Below, in pieces: positions 47,102 through 56,172 of a stretch of DNA of 64,000 nucleotides. Positions within the stretch are counted from its first letter, which is position 1. Each line of letters begins with the position of its first letter. The notes below the pieces were generated by a model, which had not been told where the DNA came from, searched no databases, and saw only the letters and a program-made list of their open reading frames with translations. Source of the DNA: Vibrio albus (lineage in GTDB: Bacteria > Pseudomonadota > Gammaproteobacteria > Enterobacterales > Vibrionaceae); the NCBI RefSeq assembly GCF_003144035.1, contig NZ_QFWT01000006.1:1-64000 (forward strand). Direction: 5' to 3'. The position numbers were made by a program, and so were the translations under genes.

Positions 47102-48559
47102 TTACCTCTCTATTTTTTTTAGTTCGGAAATTCGGATGGTTTCAGCTTTTTGCACACCGCTACGATTCATTTTGAGTCTTTGTTGTAAGCGATACAGCAA
47201 TCCTTTATCCCACATATCGCCGGCAGGAAGGTATTCCCAACTGGTGTATTTGGTTTTTCCGTCACTGGTATGCCATTTGACTGGAGTGTTCAGTTGAGCC
47301 AGTGATGCTGTGTTTTTCCCTGAATGCAACCACCACATATCTGCAAATGACTGGCTAACATCTTCCGTGTATAAGGATAGGGTTTTAGGGCAGTGATGGC
47401 TATCTGAAGAGGTACGGAAAACCGAGCCATGCATTATCAGCAGACAGGCGTACTGGATATCCCCTTCTGGGTGGTAATCCTTCAGTTGCCATATGCCGGC
47501 TAAGTTTATATTGTCCATCCGAGCGTCAGAGCTGGTAAACCACATTTTTTCACTGCGGTTTAAATGGTGAACATTTTTATTTGGGCCCAACCCCTGAGTC
47601 TTTTGCATAAAGATGCCGGTTTTTTGATCATAGTTCATCGCGATGGTGCGGTATTTCCACTCTTCTATATCGTCATGTTCATCAACCGAAAAGCCATTTA
47701 GATCGTTGCGAGTACAACCTCGCTTAGCGCAGGCCAGTATTCCTCCCCACTTTTCGTAATCAGGAACAGCTTCAAACTCCTGTGTGCTGAAACTTTCTTT
47801 TGTGTTGAGTTCGCATGAAGACACTGAACCATCGTCGCTGCCAAAATAATCACCTATACTGGGATAGGTAAAAATCCCGGTTGGAGTCAGCTTGTATTTC
47901 AGTCGGCCAATTGGCCCGTAATAATCTGGTTCATCAATACGGGAGACGTCGAAAAAGCACAGGTTGCCTCGCCAGTCCCTTCTGGCAATGCTATCTTCTA
48001 CCAGGACCGTATTTAACGGGCGTAGAATGATCTTATCTGAAGTGAAGTTTTCCTCAATAAACCTCTGACTCTGACTCAAGTGTCGGGCTGCTTCTGCCGC
48101 TGATACTAAATTGAGCCCAAGTGTTGTCTTGTAGTTATCTAAAGCACTCAGATCTATTTTTTTAAGTTTTTTCTGGAACTCGGGCTTAGAAAGGACTTTG
48201 CTGGTTAGCAGTATTTCATCCGGGTTTTCCGGGCTACTATCCAGAGAGAGCAGTAGCCGGGTCATATTGATACTCCTGCTTGGCGTTGTTGTTGCCAGAG
48301 TCGGTGTTATCAGTTCCTGGCTGGAAATAGAGGCCAGTACCATTGAAGAATCATCATTACCAAGGTAGAAGGTAACGATATCACCATCGTTATATTGGTA
48401 GGCTCCTTTATGAGTCGTCCCTTGTAAATCTGAACTGGTTTTATAATGGAGACCGGTTACTGGAGCATCAATAAAGTACCCGGTTTTGGGGGCTGATAAA
48501 CAGGGAAGCGACAGACTAAGCATGCAGAGAATTATGGCTGTTTTTATGTCGATATCCAT
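47102..48559 (-). CDS. exported protein of unknown function between kinase and sigma factor
   Basis: 485 aa. Signal peptide about 1-22 (SLSLPCLSA before PKTGYF). The N-terminal domain GYFIDAPVTGLHYKTSSDLQG … GAYQYNDGDIVTFYLGND is the kind of Ig-like opening repeated in many exported bacterial proteins. The middle part has several Cys and aromatic residues (GGILACAKRGCTRND). The C-terminal part has AGIWQLKDY, then a C-x17-C block (ACLLIMHGSVFRTSSDSHHC) that parallels those of the 512-aa and 780-aa proteins. Three bases separate it from the sigma-factor gene and 26 from the kinase gene. It may report the envelope state to the kinase. Function unknown; the equivalent spot in V. parahaemolyticus also has a gene between pknT and ecfP. 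Confidence 0.65.
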   Translation of the reverse strand: MDIDIKTAIILCMLSLSLPCLSAPKTGYFIDAPVTGLHYKTSSDLQGTTHKGAYQYNDGDIVTFYLGNDDSSMVLASISSQELITPTLATTTPSRSINMTRLLLSLDSSPENPDEILLTSKVLSKPEFQKKLKKIDLSALDNYKTTLGLNLVSAAEAARHLSQSQRFIEENFTSDKIILRPLNTVLVEDSIARRDWRGNLCFFDVSRIDEPDYYGPIGRLKYKLTPTGIFTYPSIGDYFGSDDGSVSSCELNTKESFSTQEFEAVPDYEKWGGILACAKRGCTRNDLNGFSVDEHDDIEEWKYRTIAMNYDQKTGIFMQKTQGLGPNKNVHHLNRSEKMWFTSSDARMDNINLAGIWQLKDYHPEGDIQYACLLIMHGSVFRTSSDSHHCPKTLSLYTEDVSQSFADMWWLHSGKNTASLAQLNTPVKWHTSDGKTKYTSWEYLPAGDMWDKGLLYRLQQRLKMNRSGVQKAETIRISELKKIER

Positions 48560-48585
48560 ATCAGTTTTAACCTATTTGTCGTTTT

Positions 48586-49908
48586 TTATTGGTTTCTATC
48601 TGGGATGGGAGTCATCATCGCCAGTAATATCTTTTGTTTCATGTCACCAGGCAGGTCGGGAGAGGAGAGTATGCGTCTCCGGGTAAGTTCCAGCATGGCC
48701 TGAACGGACATCTCTTTATCAACATCACCTTTGCTGTGATAGAGCAGTTGGGTCATCTCGAACATCATATTTTCAGCGATAGCTTTTTCTTTACTGAGTT
48801 GATGATTCTTTTGAACCAGTAATCCGGAAAAAAGAGAAATGGCCAGAACCAGTGAGAAGATAGCGATAGTATGGAAAGGCTTTCGCTGAGCGAAGCGTTT
48901 AAGCACATAAAATGATTCATTCTTACGCATACTGATTGGACGGAACGTAAGAATATTGTGCACATCATCTATCATCATTTGCACGGATGAGTACCTATGC
49001 TCTGGGTTGATAGAGCAGGCCTTATTGATTACTCGAAATATATCTTTATCTGCACGGAAGTCCGGCAGCAGATAATTAAGTAATTTCCCTAATGAATACA
49101 CATCACTACTGTTATCCAAATATTGTCCGGCAACTTGTTCCGGGCTGGCGAATTCTTTGCTGAATGCCAGTAACCCAGTGTCGAGGTTCATCGGTATTGA
49201 TTTTATGCGCTGGGTAATATTGAAATCCAGAACCTTGGGGTTACCTTTTTCGTCAATAATGATGTTTTCTGGCTTGATGTCAGCATGAAGAACCCCATTT
49301 CTATGGGCATGTTCAATGGCCTCACATATTTTAATAAATAGCTCAATTTTTTCTTTTAAGGTTAAGTTAGAAGTTTTTTCTTGATCTGCTAATGTGTGCC
49401 CTTCGATTTTCTCCATAGTAATGAAAATCAGCTCATGATGTCTGCCACCATCAAATACTTTTGCTATAAACGGATGGTTAAGTTTTGCCAGAAGCTGGGC
49501 TTCTAAATAGAGGAAATCCGTACCTACTATTTCAGTCAGAGAGGGTCTTATAAACTTTATAGCCAGTTTTTGCTGAAACGTTTTATCAGCCCGTTCAGCT
49601 TCATAGACTACGCCCACTCCTCCTCGGCCAAGCTCGGTTGTTATTTGATACTTGTCTATTATTTTTCCTGATAAATCAGTGACATCAGAATATTTCATTA
49701 GTTGTTCAGCATGAAAACCGATTAGGTTGGAAAAATTAAAACTATCATCACTTTTCAAGTGGTCGGAGAGGGAAAAATAAAGGTCTGGGTTATCTGATTT
49801 AATTTTTGTCAAAAGGGCTTGTTGTTTATCGGCCGATAGATCGAGTAATTCATAGTAAATTTGAGTAAAACTATCACTGGCGGACGAAGAAGAAGCCATT
49901 ATAACCAT
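48586..49908 (-). CDS. membrane Ser/Thr protein kinase, PknT-like
   Basis: 440 aa. Hanks-type kinase domain about 87-325: glycine loop GRGGVGVVYEA from 94, K118, E136, catalytic loop HADIKPEN at 208-215, metal Asp in DFN 228-230, SPE at 255-257. So Lys, Glu, Asp, Asn and Asp are all kept. HRD is HAD (non-RD kinase) and DFG is DFN. One membrane helix (about 346-365) and a 70-residue outside tail follow. The tail QKNHQLSKEKAIAENMMFEMTQLL resembles the start of the TPR-bearing tail of related kinases, but no TPR repeats remain. It probably phosphorylates the ECF sigma factor encoded two genes downstream. A second ATG at 49899 could be the start; neither has a clear SD. Confidence 0.85.
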   Translation of the reverse strand: MVIMASSSSASDSFTQIYYELLDLSADKQQALLTKIKSDNPDLYFSLSDHLKSDDSFNFSNLIGFHAEQLMKYSDVTDLSGKIIDKYQITTELGRGGVGVVYEAERADKTFQQKLAIKFIRPSLTEIVGTDFLYLEAQLLAKLNHPFIAKVFDGGRHHELIFITMEKIEGHTLADQEKTSNLTLKEKIELFIKICEAIEHAHRNGVLHADIKPENIIIDEKGNPKVLDFNITQRIKSIPMNLDTGLLAFSKEFASPEQVAGQYLDNSSDVYSLGKLLNYLLPDFRADKDIFRVINKACSINPEHRYSSVQMMIDDVHNILTFRPISMRKNESFYVLKRFAQRKPFHTIAIFSLVLAISLFSGLLVQKNHQLSKEKAIAENMMFEMTQLLYHSKGDVDKEMSVQAMLELTRRRILSSPDLPGDMKQKILLAMMTPIPDRNQ

Positions 49909-49950
49909 TTATAAGTTGTATGTATTTACGTGAGTTTATTAACCATAACT

Positions 49951-49979
49951 AATGTATGTTTTTTTATTTTTGGGGTCAA
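49951..49979 (-). promoter_or_regulatory. candidate promoter of the kinase–sigma operon
   Basis: On the minus strand TTGACC, 17 nt, TACATT. The predicted start is about 35 bases before the kinase ATG. It lies between the 221-aa gene and the kinase gene, so kinase, 485-aa, sigma and 512-aa genes may be one transcript. Confidence 0.5.
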
Positions 49980-50011
49980 GATCATAAATGTTAATTATGT
50001 GAATAGACTTT

Positions 50012-50677
50012 TCAGGCAGGTAAATGATGGGGGAGTTGACGTTGTTCAATATCAATCTTAACCCCTAGGGTACGGGCAACTAAGTAGCTTGTCTTCAGAT
50101 ACTTTTCTTCGATTGTTTTATGCAGGGATGGTTGTAGTTTTAGCAGGTTATCCACAATGGATACAATGGAATAGATTTCCGGTTCTTTTAGTGGCAGATA
50201 GACCGAGTGTGATTTTTGTACACAACGAATATGGCTCATTTCCAGTTCAGATATCAGATCAATATTTGTCCCGTCAATGATATCCAGCAGCAGAATGGTT
50301 CTCACCGTTCCATTGATATTTGTGGAACGGCGGACACCATTAATAACCCCTGCGATGCAGATCAGCATATTAGGGCAGTGTGCAGCGATCCTGTGGATAC
50401 GCTTTTTATCCCGTTCCATATAACGGTCTAGAGCATTTATATATTTCTCTGTCCACTGCTGGCGATCGAAATTTTCTTGTTTGGAGGCATGCCTATACGT
50501 AGTCCATAAGTGCAGATACATCATATCGCAGCGATAGGCTTCGATGATGCTGATAGCACAGCGTAAGCTCTGTCGCTTGTTGGGATTAACGAGTTTACAA
50601 ATTTCCAGCCACCAACGATAGTATTTCGTTTCTACCGTATCCTTATCGATAGGCATTGGTGCCGTATTATCAGCCAT
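50012..50677 (-). CDS. hypothetical cysteine-containing cytosolic protein
   Basis: 221 aa, not recognised. No signal peptide or membrane helix. Predicted largely helical, with several Cys (in EICKLV, LRCAIS, YRCDMM, HCPNMLICIAG, IRCVQKS) and an Arg/Lys-rich middle (RYMERDKKRIHRI). AAGGAG seven bases before the ATG supports the gene. It is 103 bp upstream of the kinase on the same strand, with a separate promoter likely between them. A regulatory link to the kinase/sigma pair is possible but rests on position only. Confidence 0.6.
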   Translation of the reverse strand: MADNTAPMPIDKDTVETKYYRWWLEICKLVNPNKRQSLRCAISIIEAYRCDMMYLHLWTTYRHASKQENFDRQQWTEKYINALDRYMERDKKRIHRIAAHCPNMLICIAGVINGVRRSTNINGTVRTILLLDIIDGTNIDLISELEMSHIRCVQKSHSVYLPLKEPEIYSIVSIVDNLLKLQPSLHKTIEEKYLKTSYLVARTLGVKIDIEQRQLPHHLPA

Positions 50678-50965
50678 GACAAAACTCCTTCATGTTTTGA
50701 AATAACGTATTTATATAAGGTCTTATTTTGCACTGATGCTTATATGGTTATTTTTTGTCTGGAGATTTAGTCATAGCCAAAGAGCGTAATATTTTGACCT
50801 TATTACAGATTTTCATTGCGAGAACTCTTTTTGTTTAACAGAGAGTTATAGTTTCCTTGACTTTAACTGCGGGGCAGGCTTAGGAAAAGACACGTGTTTT
50901 TGTGGAAAAACCGTAAAATTTTCGATGAGTTTGTGAAGAAAATTATCTGATGGAGATAAGAGAGA
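50678..50965. other. AT-rich intergenic region between gor and the 221-aa gene
   Basis: About 290 bases with the presumed promoter of the 221-aa gene (a TATATAAAT stretch on the minus strand near 50715). No gene seen. Confidence 0.45.
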
Positions 50966-51001
50966 CTTCCCTCATTCAAGCTGATGTCCTAATGAGGGAA
51001 G
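50966..51001 (-). terminator. hairpin downstream of gor
   Basis: CTTCCCTCATT / AATGAGGGAAG, a perfect 11-bp stem with a 14-nt loop, 37 bases past the gor stop. Poor T run. Confidence 0.65.
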
Positions 51002-51037
51002 GAGAGTTGTGGTATTGTTGCTCTATGCTATAGCAAC

Positions 51038-52390
51038 CTACATGGTAACCCACTCTTCCGAGCCTGTCGGGTGGATCGCGACGACCGAGTCGAAGTCGGC
51101 TTTGGTAGCGCCCATTTTCATGGCAACGGCAAAGCCTTGGATCATTTCGTCTACCGCGAAGCCGATGCCGTGCAGGCCGATGACTTTTTCGTCTTCACCC
51201 AGACAGACCAGTTTCATTTTGCATGGCTGGCGGTGCTTGGTAACCGCGGTATACATGGCGGTGAAACCTGAAGTGTACACTTTGATGTTTTCTTCGCCGT
51301 ATTTCTCTTTCGCGGCCGGTTCGGTCAGACCGATAGTGCCGATTGGCGGGTGGCTGAAGACTACGGTCGGCACCAGATCGTAATCCATTTTCGCATCGGT
51401 CATGTTGTTAAACAGACGCTCGGACAGCAGGCGTCCGGCTTTAACGGCTACCGGAGTCAGCTCAATACCACCCTGCATAATATCACCTACACAGTACACA
51501 CCTTCTGCGGTCGTTTGCTGGTATTCGTCCACTTTCACGTAGCCGCGTTCATCGGTTTCCACACCTGCTGCTTTCAGGTTCAGGGCATCGGTTGCCGGGT
51601 TACGGCCGATGGCCCAGATAATGGTATCGACATTGTGAGCGGTGCCGTTTTCATGGTACAGCGTCAGAGAGCCGTCCGCCTCTTTTTCCACTTTCTGCGG
51701 TACGGAGTGGGTGTGTACTTTTGGCCCTTCTGCATCCATCACTTCATGCAACGTCTGGATGATCATCGGATCGAACGTACGCAGTTTGGAGCCTTTACGC
51801 ACGAACAGGTGTGTTTCGCAGCCAAGGGCATTCAGCACGCCTGCGATCTCTACGGCGATATAACCGGCTCCCACGACAGCGACCCGGCCCGGCTGTTCGT
51901 TGAGCTCGAAGAAGCCGTTGGAGTCGATACCGTATTCCGCGCCCGGAATGTTCGGGATGGTTGGACGACCACCAGTGGCAATCAGGATATGATCGGCGGT
52001 GTATTGCTCGCCGTTTACTTCCACTGTTTTGTTGTCGACAAACTTAGCAAACCCTTTGATAACACGGATCTTATTGTTGCCTAATACCCGGTTGTATGAT
52101 TCGTGGATACGTTTAATATAGGCTTCGCGGCTTTCCACAAGTTTCCGCCAGTTGAACGATTTCAGGTCGACGTCGAAGCCGTAATCTCCAGAGTATAATT
52201 TAATGGCTTCGGCAATTTGAGCACCGTGCCACATGACTTTTTTCGGTACACAACCGACGTTAACGCAGGTGCCGCCCAGTTCGTTGGCTTCGATCAGTGC
52301 AACTTGAGCACCACGCATTGCAGCACGGTTGGCAGAAGCAATACCGCCACTGCCGCCCCCGATACAGATATAATCAAAATGTGTTGTCAT
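51038..52390 (-). CDS. gor: glutathione reductase
   Basis: 450 aa, the same length as E. coli Gor. NADPH-dependent flavoenzyme keeping glutathione reduced. FAD motif [13 protein letters not shown] near the N-terminus, redox-active disulfide [18 protein letters not shown]-binding [13 protein letters not shown], and the C-terminal active-site HPTGSEEW with the catalytic His. The ATG at 52390 has GGAGAAAG ahead of it; another ATG four codons upstream is less likely. Followed upstream by rlmJ on the same strand. Confidence 0.97.
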   Translation of the reverse strand: MTTHFDYICIGGGSGGIASANRAAMRGAQVALIEANELGGTCVNVGCVPKKVMWHGAQIAEAIKLYSGDYGFDVDLKSFNWRKLVESREAYIKRIHESYNRVLGNNKIRVIKGFAKFVDNKTVEVNGEQYTADHILIATGGRPTIPNIPGAEYGIDSNGFFELNEQPGRVAVVGAGYIAVEIAGVLNALGCETHLFVRKGSKLRTFDPMIIQTLHEVMDAEGPKVHTHSVPQKVEKEADGSLTLYHENGTAHNVDTIIWAIGRNPATDALNLKAAGVETDERGYVKVDEYQQTTAEGVYCVGDIMQGGIELTPVAVKAGRLLSERLFNNMTDAKMDYDLVPTVVFSHPPIGTIGLTEPAAKEKYGEENIKVYTSGFTAMYTAVTKHRQPCKMKLVCLGEDEKVIGLHGIGFAVDEMIQGFAVAMKMGATKADFDSVVAIHPTGSEEWVTM

Positions 52391-52417
52391 TACTTTCTCC
52401 ATTATTCTTATGTGTCT

Positions 52418-53272
52418 TTATTCAGGCACTATCCACTCTACTTTATAGTGTCCGGTGGCCGGTGCAATGGTTTCCTTAAGAAAAGGCAGCACTGTTTTCA
52501 TCTGACTTTCCAGTTTCCACGGTGGATTTATCACAATCATGCCAGACGCTGTCATCCCTCGTTCGTTGGTATCCGGAGTGACACCCAACTCGATTTGCAG
52601 GATTTTACGAATGCCGAGTGACGCTAGTCCATCAATCATATCGTCAATATCGCAGCGGTTAACCACTGGATACCAGATAGCATAAATCCCGGTTGCCCAG
52701 CGTTTGTGGCTGTGGGCAATGGCGGTGACGACATCGCGGTGCTCGCGGGCCAGCTCATAAGGCGGATCAATCAGGACCAGCCCCCGGCGCTCTTTCGGTG
52801 GCAGGCTGGCTTTCAGCCGCTGGAAGCCGTCTTCTTTGTAAATTCTTACCTGACGGTCACGGTGGAATTCCTGTTCCAACAAAGGGTAATCACTTGGGTG
52901 CAGTTCGGTCAGCACCATGCGATCCTGCTGACGGAGTTGTGCCCGGGCCACACGTGGTGAGCCGGGATAATAACGCAGCGTGTTATCCTGATTCAGGCAA
53001 CGGACAGCATCCAGATAGCTGTTCAGCTCTTCAGGCAGCGCAGCCTCTGTTGCGGCCGTTTTTTCCCATAGTTTGCCGATTCCCAGCTTGTATTCGCTGG
53101 TCTTTTCCGACCATTCATGGGTCAGGTCGTAGCGGCCTACGCCTGAATGGGTATCGTGATACACAAATGGTTTGTCTTTTTGTTTCAGGGCATCCAGGAT
53201 CAGGCTCTGGACGATATGCTTAACCACGTCTGCGTGGTTACCAGCGTGAAAGCTGTGTCGGTAACTTAACAA
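52418..53272 (-). CDS. rlmJ: 23S rRNA m6A2030 methyltransferase RlmJ
   Basis: 284 aa. Family start LSYRHSFHAGNHADVVKHIVQ, motif IV LIDPPYE, and a second NPPWKLE near the C-terminus. SAM-dependent methylation of A2030 in 23S rRNA. The conserved start coincides with a TTG codon (53270-53272) and no ATG or GTG fits better, so translation seems to use TTG. Upstream of gor with 27 bp between. Confidence 0.95.
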   Translation of the reverse strand: MLSYRHSFHAGNHADVVKHIVQSLILDALKQKDKPFVYHDTHSGVGRYDLTHEWSEKTSEYKLGIGKLWEKTAATEAALPEELNSYLDAVRCLNQDNTLRYYPGSPRVARAQLRQQDRMVLTELHPSDYPLLEQEFHRDRQVRIYKEDGFQRLKASLPPKERRGLVLIDPPYELAREHRDVVTAIAHSHKRWATGIYAIWYPVVNRCDIDDMIDGLASLGIRKILQIELGVTPDTNERGMTASGMIVINPPWKLESQMKTVLPFLKETIAPATGHYKVEWIVPE

Positions 53273-53478
53273 GGCGATTCTCTCGGGGTGTGTGAAAGAT
53301 GAATTTGAGTTAAGGTTATTATATACCCATAGACAGGTATAAGTCAGACGAACGGACTATTGAAATTCTGATATTCAGCCTACATTTATAGTCGTATATG
53401 GGGATAGAGAGTATTGCAATAACGAACTCGGCATATCAGCACGCCCTGACTATAACGAATCAATAAAGGAATCATGCT

Positions 53479-55527
53479 ATGACCAACCCACTTCTGACAT
53501 TTACCGATTTGCCTCCTTTTTCTCGTATCAGGCCGGAACATGTAAAACCGGCCGTAGAGCAGGCTATCGCGGACTGCCGGGTCGAAGTTGAAAAAGTGCT
53601 GCATGGCAATGATGCTCCAAGCTGGGAAAGTATCTGCGCGCCGCTGGCAGAAGTGGATGACCGGCTGGGTCAGATCTGGTCTCCGGTCAGCCATATGAAC
53701 TCCGTGATGAACTCTCAGGAGTTGCGGGAAGCCTATGAAAGCTGCCTGCCCCTGTTGTCGGAATATGGCACCTGGGTTGGTCAGCATAAGGGGCTGTATG
53801 AAGCCTATAAAGCGATCAAAGCGAGTGATGAGTTTGCCACGCTGACGCAAGCCCAGAAAAAGAGCATTACCGATGCGCTGCGTGATTTTGAATTGTCGGG
53901 TATCGGCCTGCCAGCGGATGAGCAGCATCGTTATGGTGAGATCAGCAAACGCATGTCGGAGCTTAGCTCCCAGTTTTCCAACAATGTGCTGGATGCGACA
54001 ATGGGCTGGACCAAGCAGATTACCGATGAAGCCGATTTGGCCGGTATGCCGGACAGTGCCATTGCAGCTGCGAAAGCAGCGGCCGAAGCCAAAGAGCTGG
54101 ATGGCTGGTTACTGACGCTGGATATTCCTTCTTACCTTCCGGTGCTGACCTACTGTGATAATCAGGAGCTACGCCGTGAAATGTACGAGGCGTATGTAAC
54201 CCGAGCTTCGGATCGTGGTCCGAATGCCGGTAAATGGGATAACAGCGAGATCATGGTCGAGCAGCTGAAGCTGCGTCACGAGCTGTCTCGTATGCTGGGT
54301 TTCAATACCTACAGTGAGAAATCGCTGGCCACCAAGATGGCGGAAGAGCCCACCCAGGTACTGAGCTTCCTGAATGATCTGGCTGCGAAAGCCAAGCCTC
54401 AGGGTGAACGTGAAGTTCAGGAACTGCGTGAGTTTGTACAGGAAGAGTATGGTGTAACCGAACTGAATCTGTGGGATATCTCTTATTACAGCGAAAAACA
54501 GAAGCAGCATCTGTTCAAGATTTCCGCTGAAGAGCTGCGCCCGTATTTCCCGGAAGAAAAAGTGATCAACGGTTTGTTTGAAGTGCTGAAGCGTGTATTT
54601 AACATGCGGGTGGAAGAGCGCAAAGAAGGTGTGGATGTCTGGCACGAGTCGGTACGATTTTTCGATATCTTTGATGCAGACGATGAGCTGCGTGGTAGTT
54701 TCTACCTTGACCTGTATGCCCGAGAGCATAAGCGCGGCGGTGCCTGGATGGACGAATGTCGCGTGCGTCGCGTCACTCAGTCCGGTGATTTGCAAACGCC
54801 GGTGGCGTATCTGACCTGTAACTTCAACAAACCGGTCGGCGATAAGCCTGCGCTGTTTACTCATGATGAAGTCACGACGCTGTTCCACGAGTTTGGCCAT
54901 GGTATTCACCATATGCTGACTCAGGTGGATGTCTCTGCTGTTTCCGGCATTAATGGTGTACCGTGGGATGCGGTAGAGCTGCCGAGCCAGTTCCTGGAAA
55001 ACTGGTGCTGGGAAGAGGATGCATTGCAGTTTATCTCTGGTCACTATGAAACAGGCGAGCCTTTGCCATCTGAAATGCTGGATAAAATGCTGGCGGCGAA
55101 GAACTTCCAGTCAGCGATGTTTATTTTGCGTCAGCTGGAATTCGGCCTGTTCGATTTCACTCTGCATACGGAATATGATCCGGATGTGGGTGCCCGCATT
55201 CTGGAAACGCTGGCAGAAGTGAAGAAAAAAGTGGCGGTCTTGCCAAGTGTGGAATGGAACCGTTTCTCGCATTCGTTCAGTCATATCTTTGCCGGTGGCT
55301 ACAGCGCGGGTTACTACAGTTACCTGTGGGCGGAAGTGCTGTCATCAGATGCGTTCTCCCGCTTTGAGGAAGAAGGTATCTTTAATGCGGAAACCGGCCA
55401 GAGCTTCCTGACCCATATTCTGGAAATGGGGGGCAGTGAAGAGCCGATGGAGCTGTTTAAACGTTTCCGCGGTCGTGAACCGGAAATCGATGCGCTGCTG
55501 AGACATTCGGGGATTGAGATTCAGTAA
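53479..55527 (+). CDS. prlC: oligopeptidase A
   Basis: 682 aa cytosolic zinc metallopeptidase (M3 family) that degrades signal peptides and other short peptides. HEFGHGIHH gives the zinc motif near residue 470, with the third ligand Glu in the ENWCWEE stretch some 28 residues on. E. coli PrlC is 680 aa. AAAGGA precedes the ATG. Divergent from rlmJ. Confidence 0.97.
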   Translation: MTNPLLTFTDLPPFSRIRPEHVKPAVEQAIADCRVEVEKVLHGNDAPSWESICAPLAEVDDRLGQIWSPVSHMNSVMNSQELREAYESCLPLLSEYGTWVGQHKGLYEAYKAIKASDEFATLTQAQKKSITDALRDFELSGIGLPADEQHRYGEISKRMSELSSQFSNNVLDATMGWTKQITDEADLAGMPDSAIAAAKAAAEAKELDGWLLTLDIPSYLPVLTYCDNQELRREMYEAYVTRASDRGPNAGKWDNSEIMVEQLKLRHELSRMLGFNTYSEKSLATKMAEEPTQVLSFLNDLAAKAKPQGEREVQELREFVQEEYGVTELNLWDISYYSEKQKQHLFKISAEELRPYFPEEKVINGLFEVLKRVFNMRVEERKEGVDVWHESVRFFDIFDADDELRGSFYLDLYAREHKRGGAWMDECRVRRVTQSGDLQTPVAYLTCNFNKPVGDKPALFTHDEVTTLFHEFGHGIHHMLTQVDVSAVSGINGVPWDAVELPSQFLENWCWEEDALQFISGHYETGEPLPSEMLDKMLAAKNFQSAMFILRQLEFGLFDFTLHTEYDPDVGARILETLAEVKKKVAVLPSVEWNRFSHSFSHIFAGGYSAGYYSYLWAEVLSSDAFSRFEEEGIFNAETGQSFLTHILEMGGSEEPMELFKRFRGREPEIDALLRHSGIEIQ

Positions 55528-55553
55528 GATTATTGATGCGCGGTAGACCTTTC

Positions 55554-55627
55554 AGAAACTAGATCGCTGCGCTTTTAGAGACTATAAAAGCCTACATTGC
55601 GAGCTTCTTTTATAGTCTCTAGTTTCT
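55554..55627. repeat. nested palindrome between prlC and asnC
   Basis: Inner arms TAGAGACTATAAAAG (55576-55590) and CTTTTATAGTCTCTA (55607-55621) are perfect over 15 bp. Outer arms AGAAACTAGA (55554-55563) and TCTAGTTTCT (55618-55627) also pair but share four bases with the inner arm, so the two hairpins are mutually exclusive. Looks like a small mobile palindromic repeat. It may also act as a bidirectional terminator for the two convergent genes. Confidence 0.75.
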
Positions 55628-55659
55628 AGGAACGAAGTGGTCTAGCTTCTTAGGTATTT

Positions 55660-56121
55660 TTATGGTTCCACATTCCGGTTTATCGGGTTCTGTAGCGATA
55701 TCAGAGTCTCGGTAGATTGCACCTCATCAATCGCCTGTAGCTTGTCTATCAGCACATACTGCAGTTCTTCAATGTTTTTGCACATCAGTTTGACGAAGAT
55801 ATTATAGGCACCGGTTGTGTAGTACGCCTCGACGACTTCATCTAAGGCATTCAGTTTCTCCAGTGCGGAGTGGTAATCCCGGGCGGCATTCAGGTTGATA
55901 CCAATAAAACAACAGACATCGTAGCCGAGTTTTTTCGGATTCACGATCACTTCCGTGCCTTCGATAATCTCAGCGGCTTTCATTTTTTCTATCCGGACGT
56001 GAATGGTCGCCGGGCTGACGTCGAACTGCTTGGCCATTTCAGCGTATGGGCGACGGGCATCTTCCATCAGGGTCTTTAAAATGGCGCGGTCGAGATCATC
56101 CAGACGAGCAGAGGTATGCAT
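55660..56121 (-). CDS. asnC: transcriptional regulator AsnC
   Basis: 153 aa Lrp/AsnC-family regulator. N-terminal HTH (about 8-60: LDDLDRAILKTLMEDARRPYAEMAK, VSPATIHVRIEKM) and C-terminal RAM effector domain. The sequence follows E. coli AsnC closely (GYDVCCFIGINLNAARDY, EAYYTTGAYNIF), which responds to asparagine and activates asnA. asnA is not in view. Start taken at MHTSARLDD; an ATG three codons earlier is also possible. Divergent from the GGDEF-EAL gene with 51 bp between. Confidence 0.93.
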   Translation of the reverse strand: MHTSARLDDLDRAILKTLMEDARRPYAEMAKQFDVSPATIHVRIEKMKAAEIIEGTEVIVNPKKLGYDVCCFIGINLNAARDYHSALEKLNALDEVVEAYYTTGAYNIFVKLMCKNIEELQYVLIDKLQAIDEVQSTETLISLQNPINRNVEP

Positions 56122-56172
56122 AAAAAACATCCGATTTTAAACAGTAATATATAAATAGTATATTTAATCAGC

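Noticed and set aside
54169..55044. 291-codon frame antisense to prlC
   Set aside because: A shadow of the prlC reading frame; composition is not protein-like and prlC is certain.
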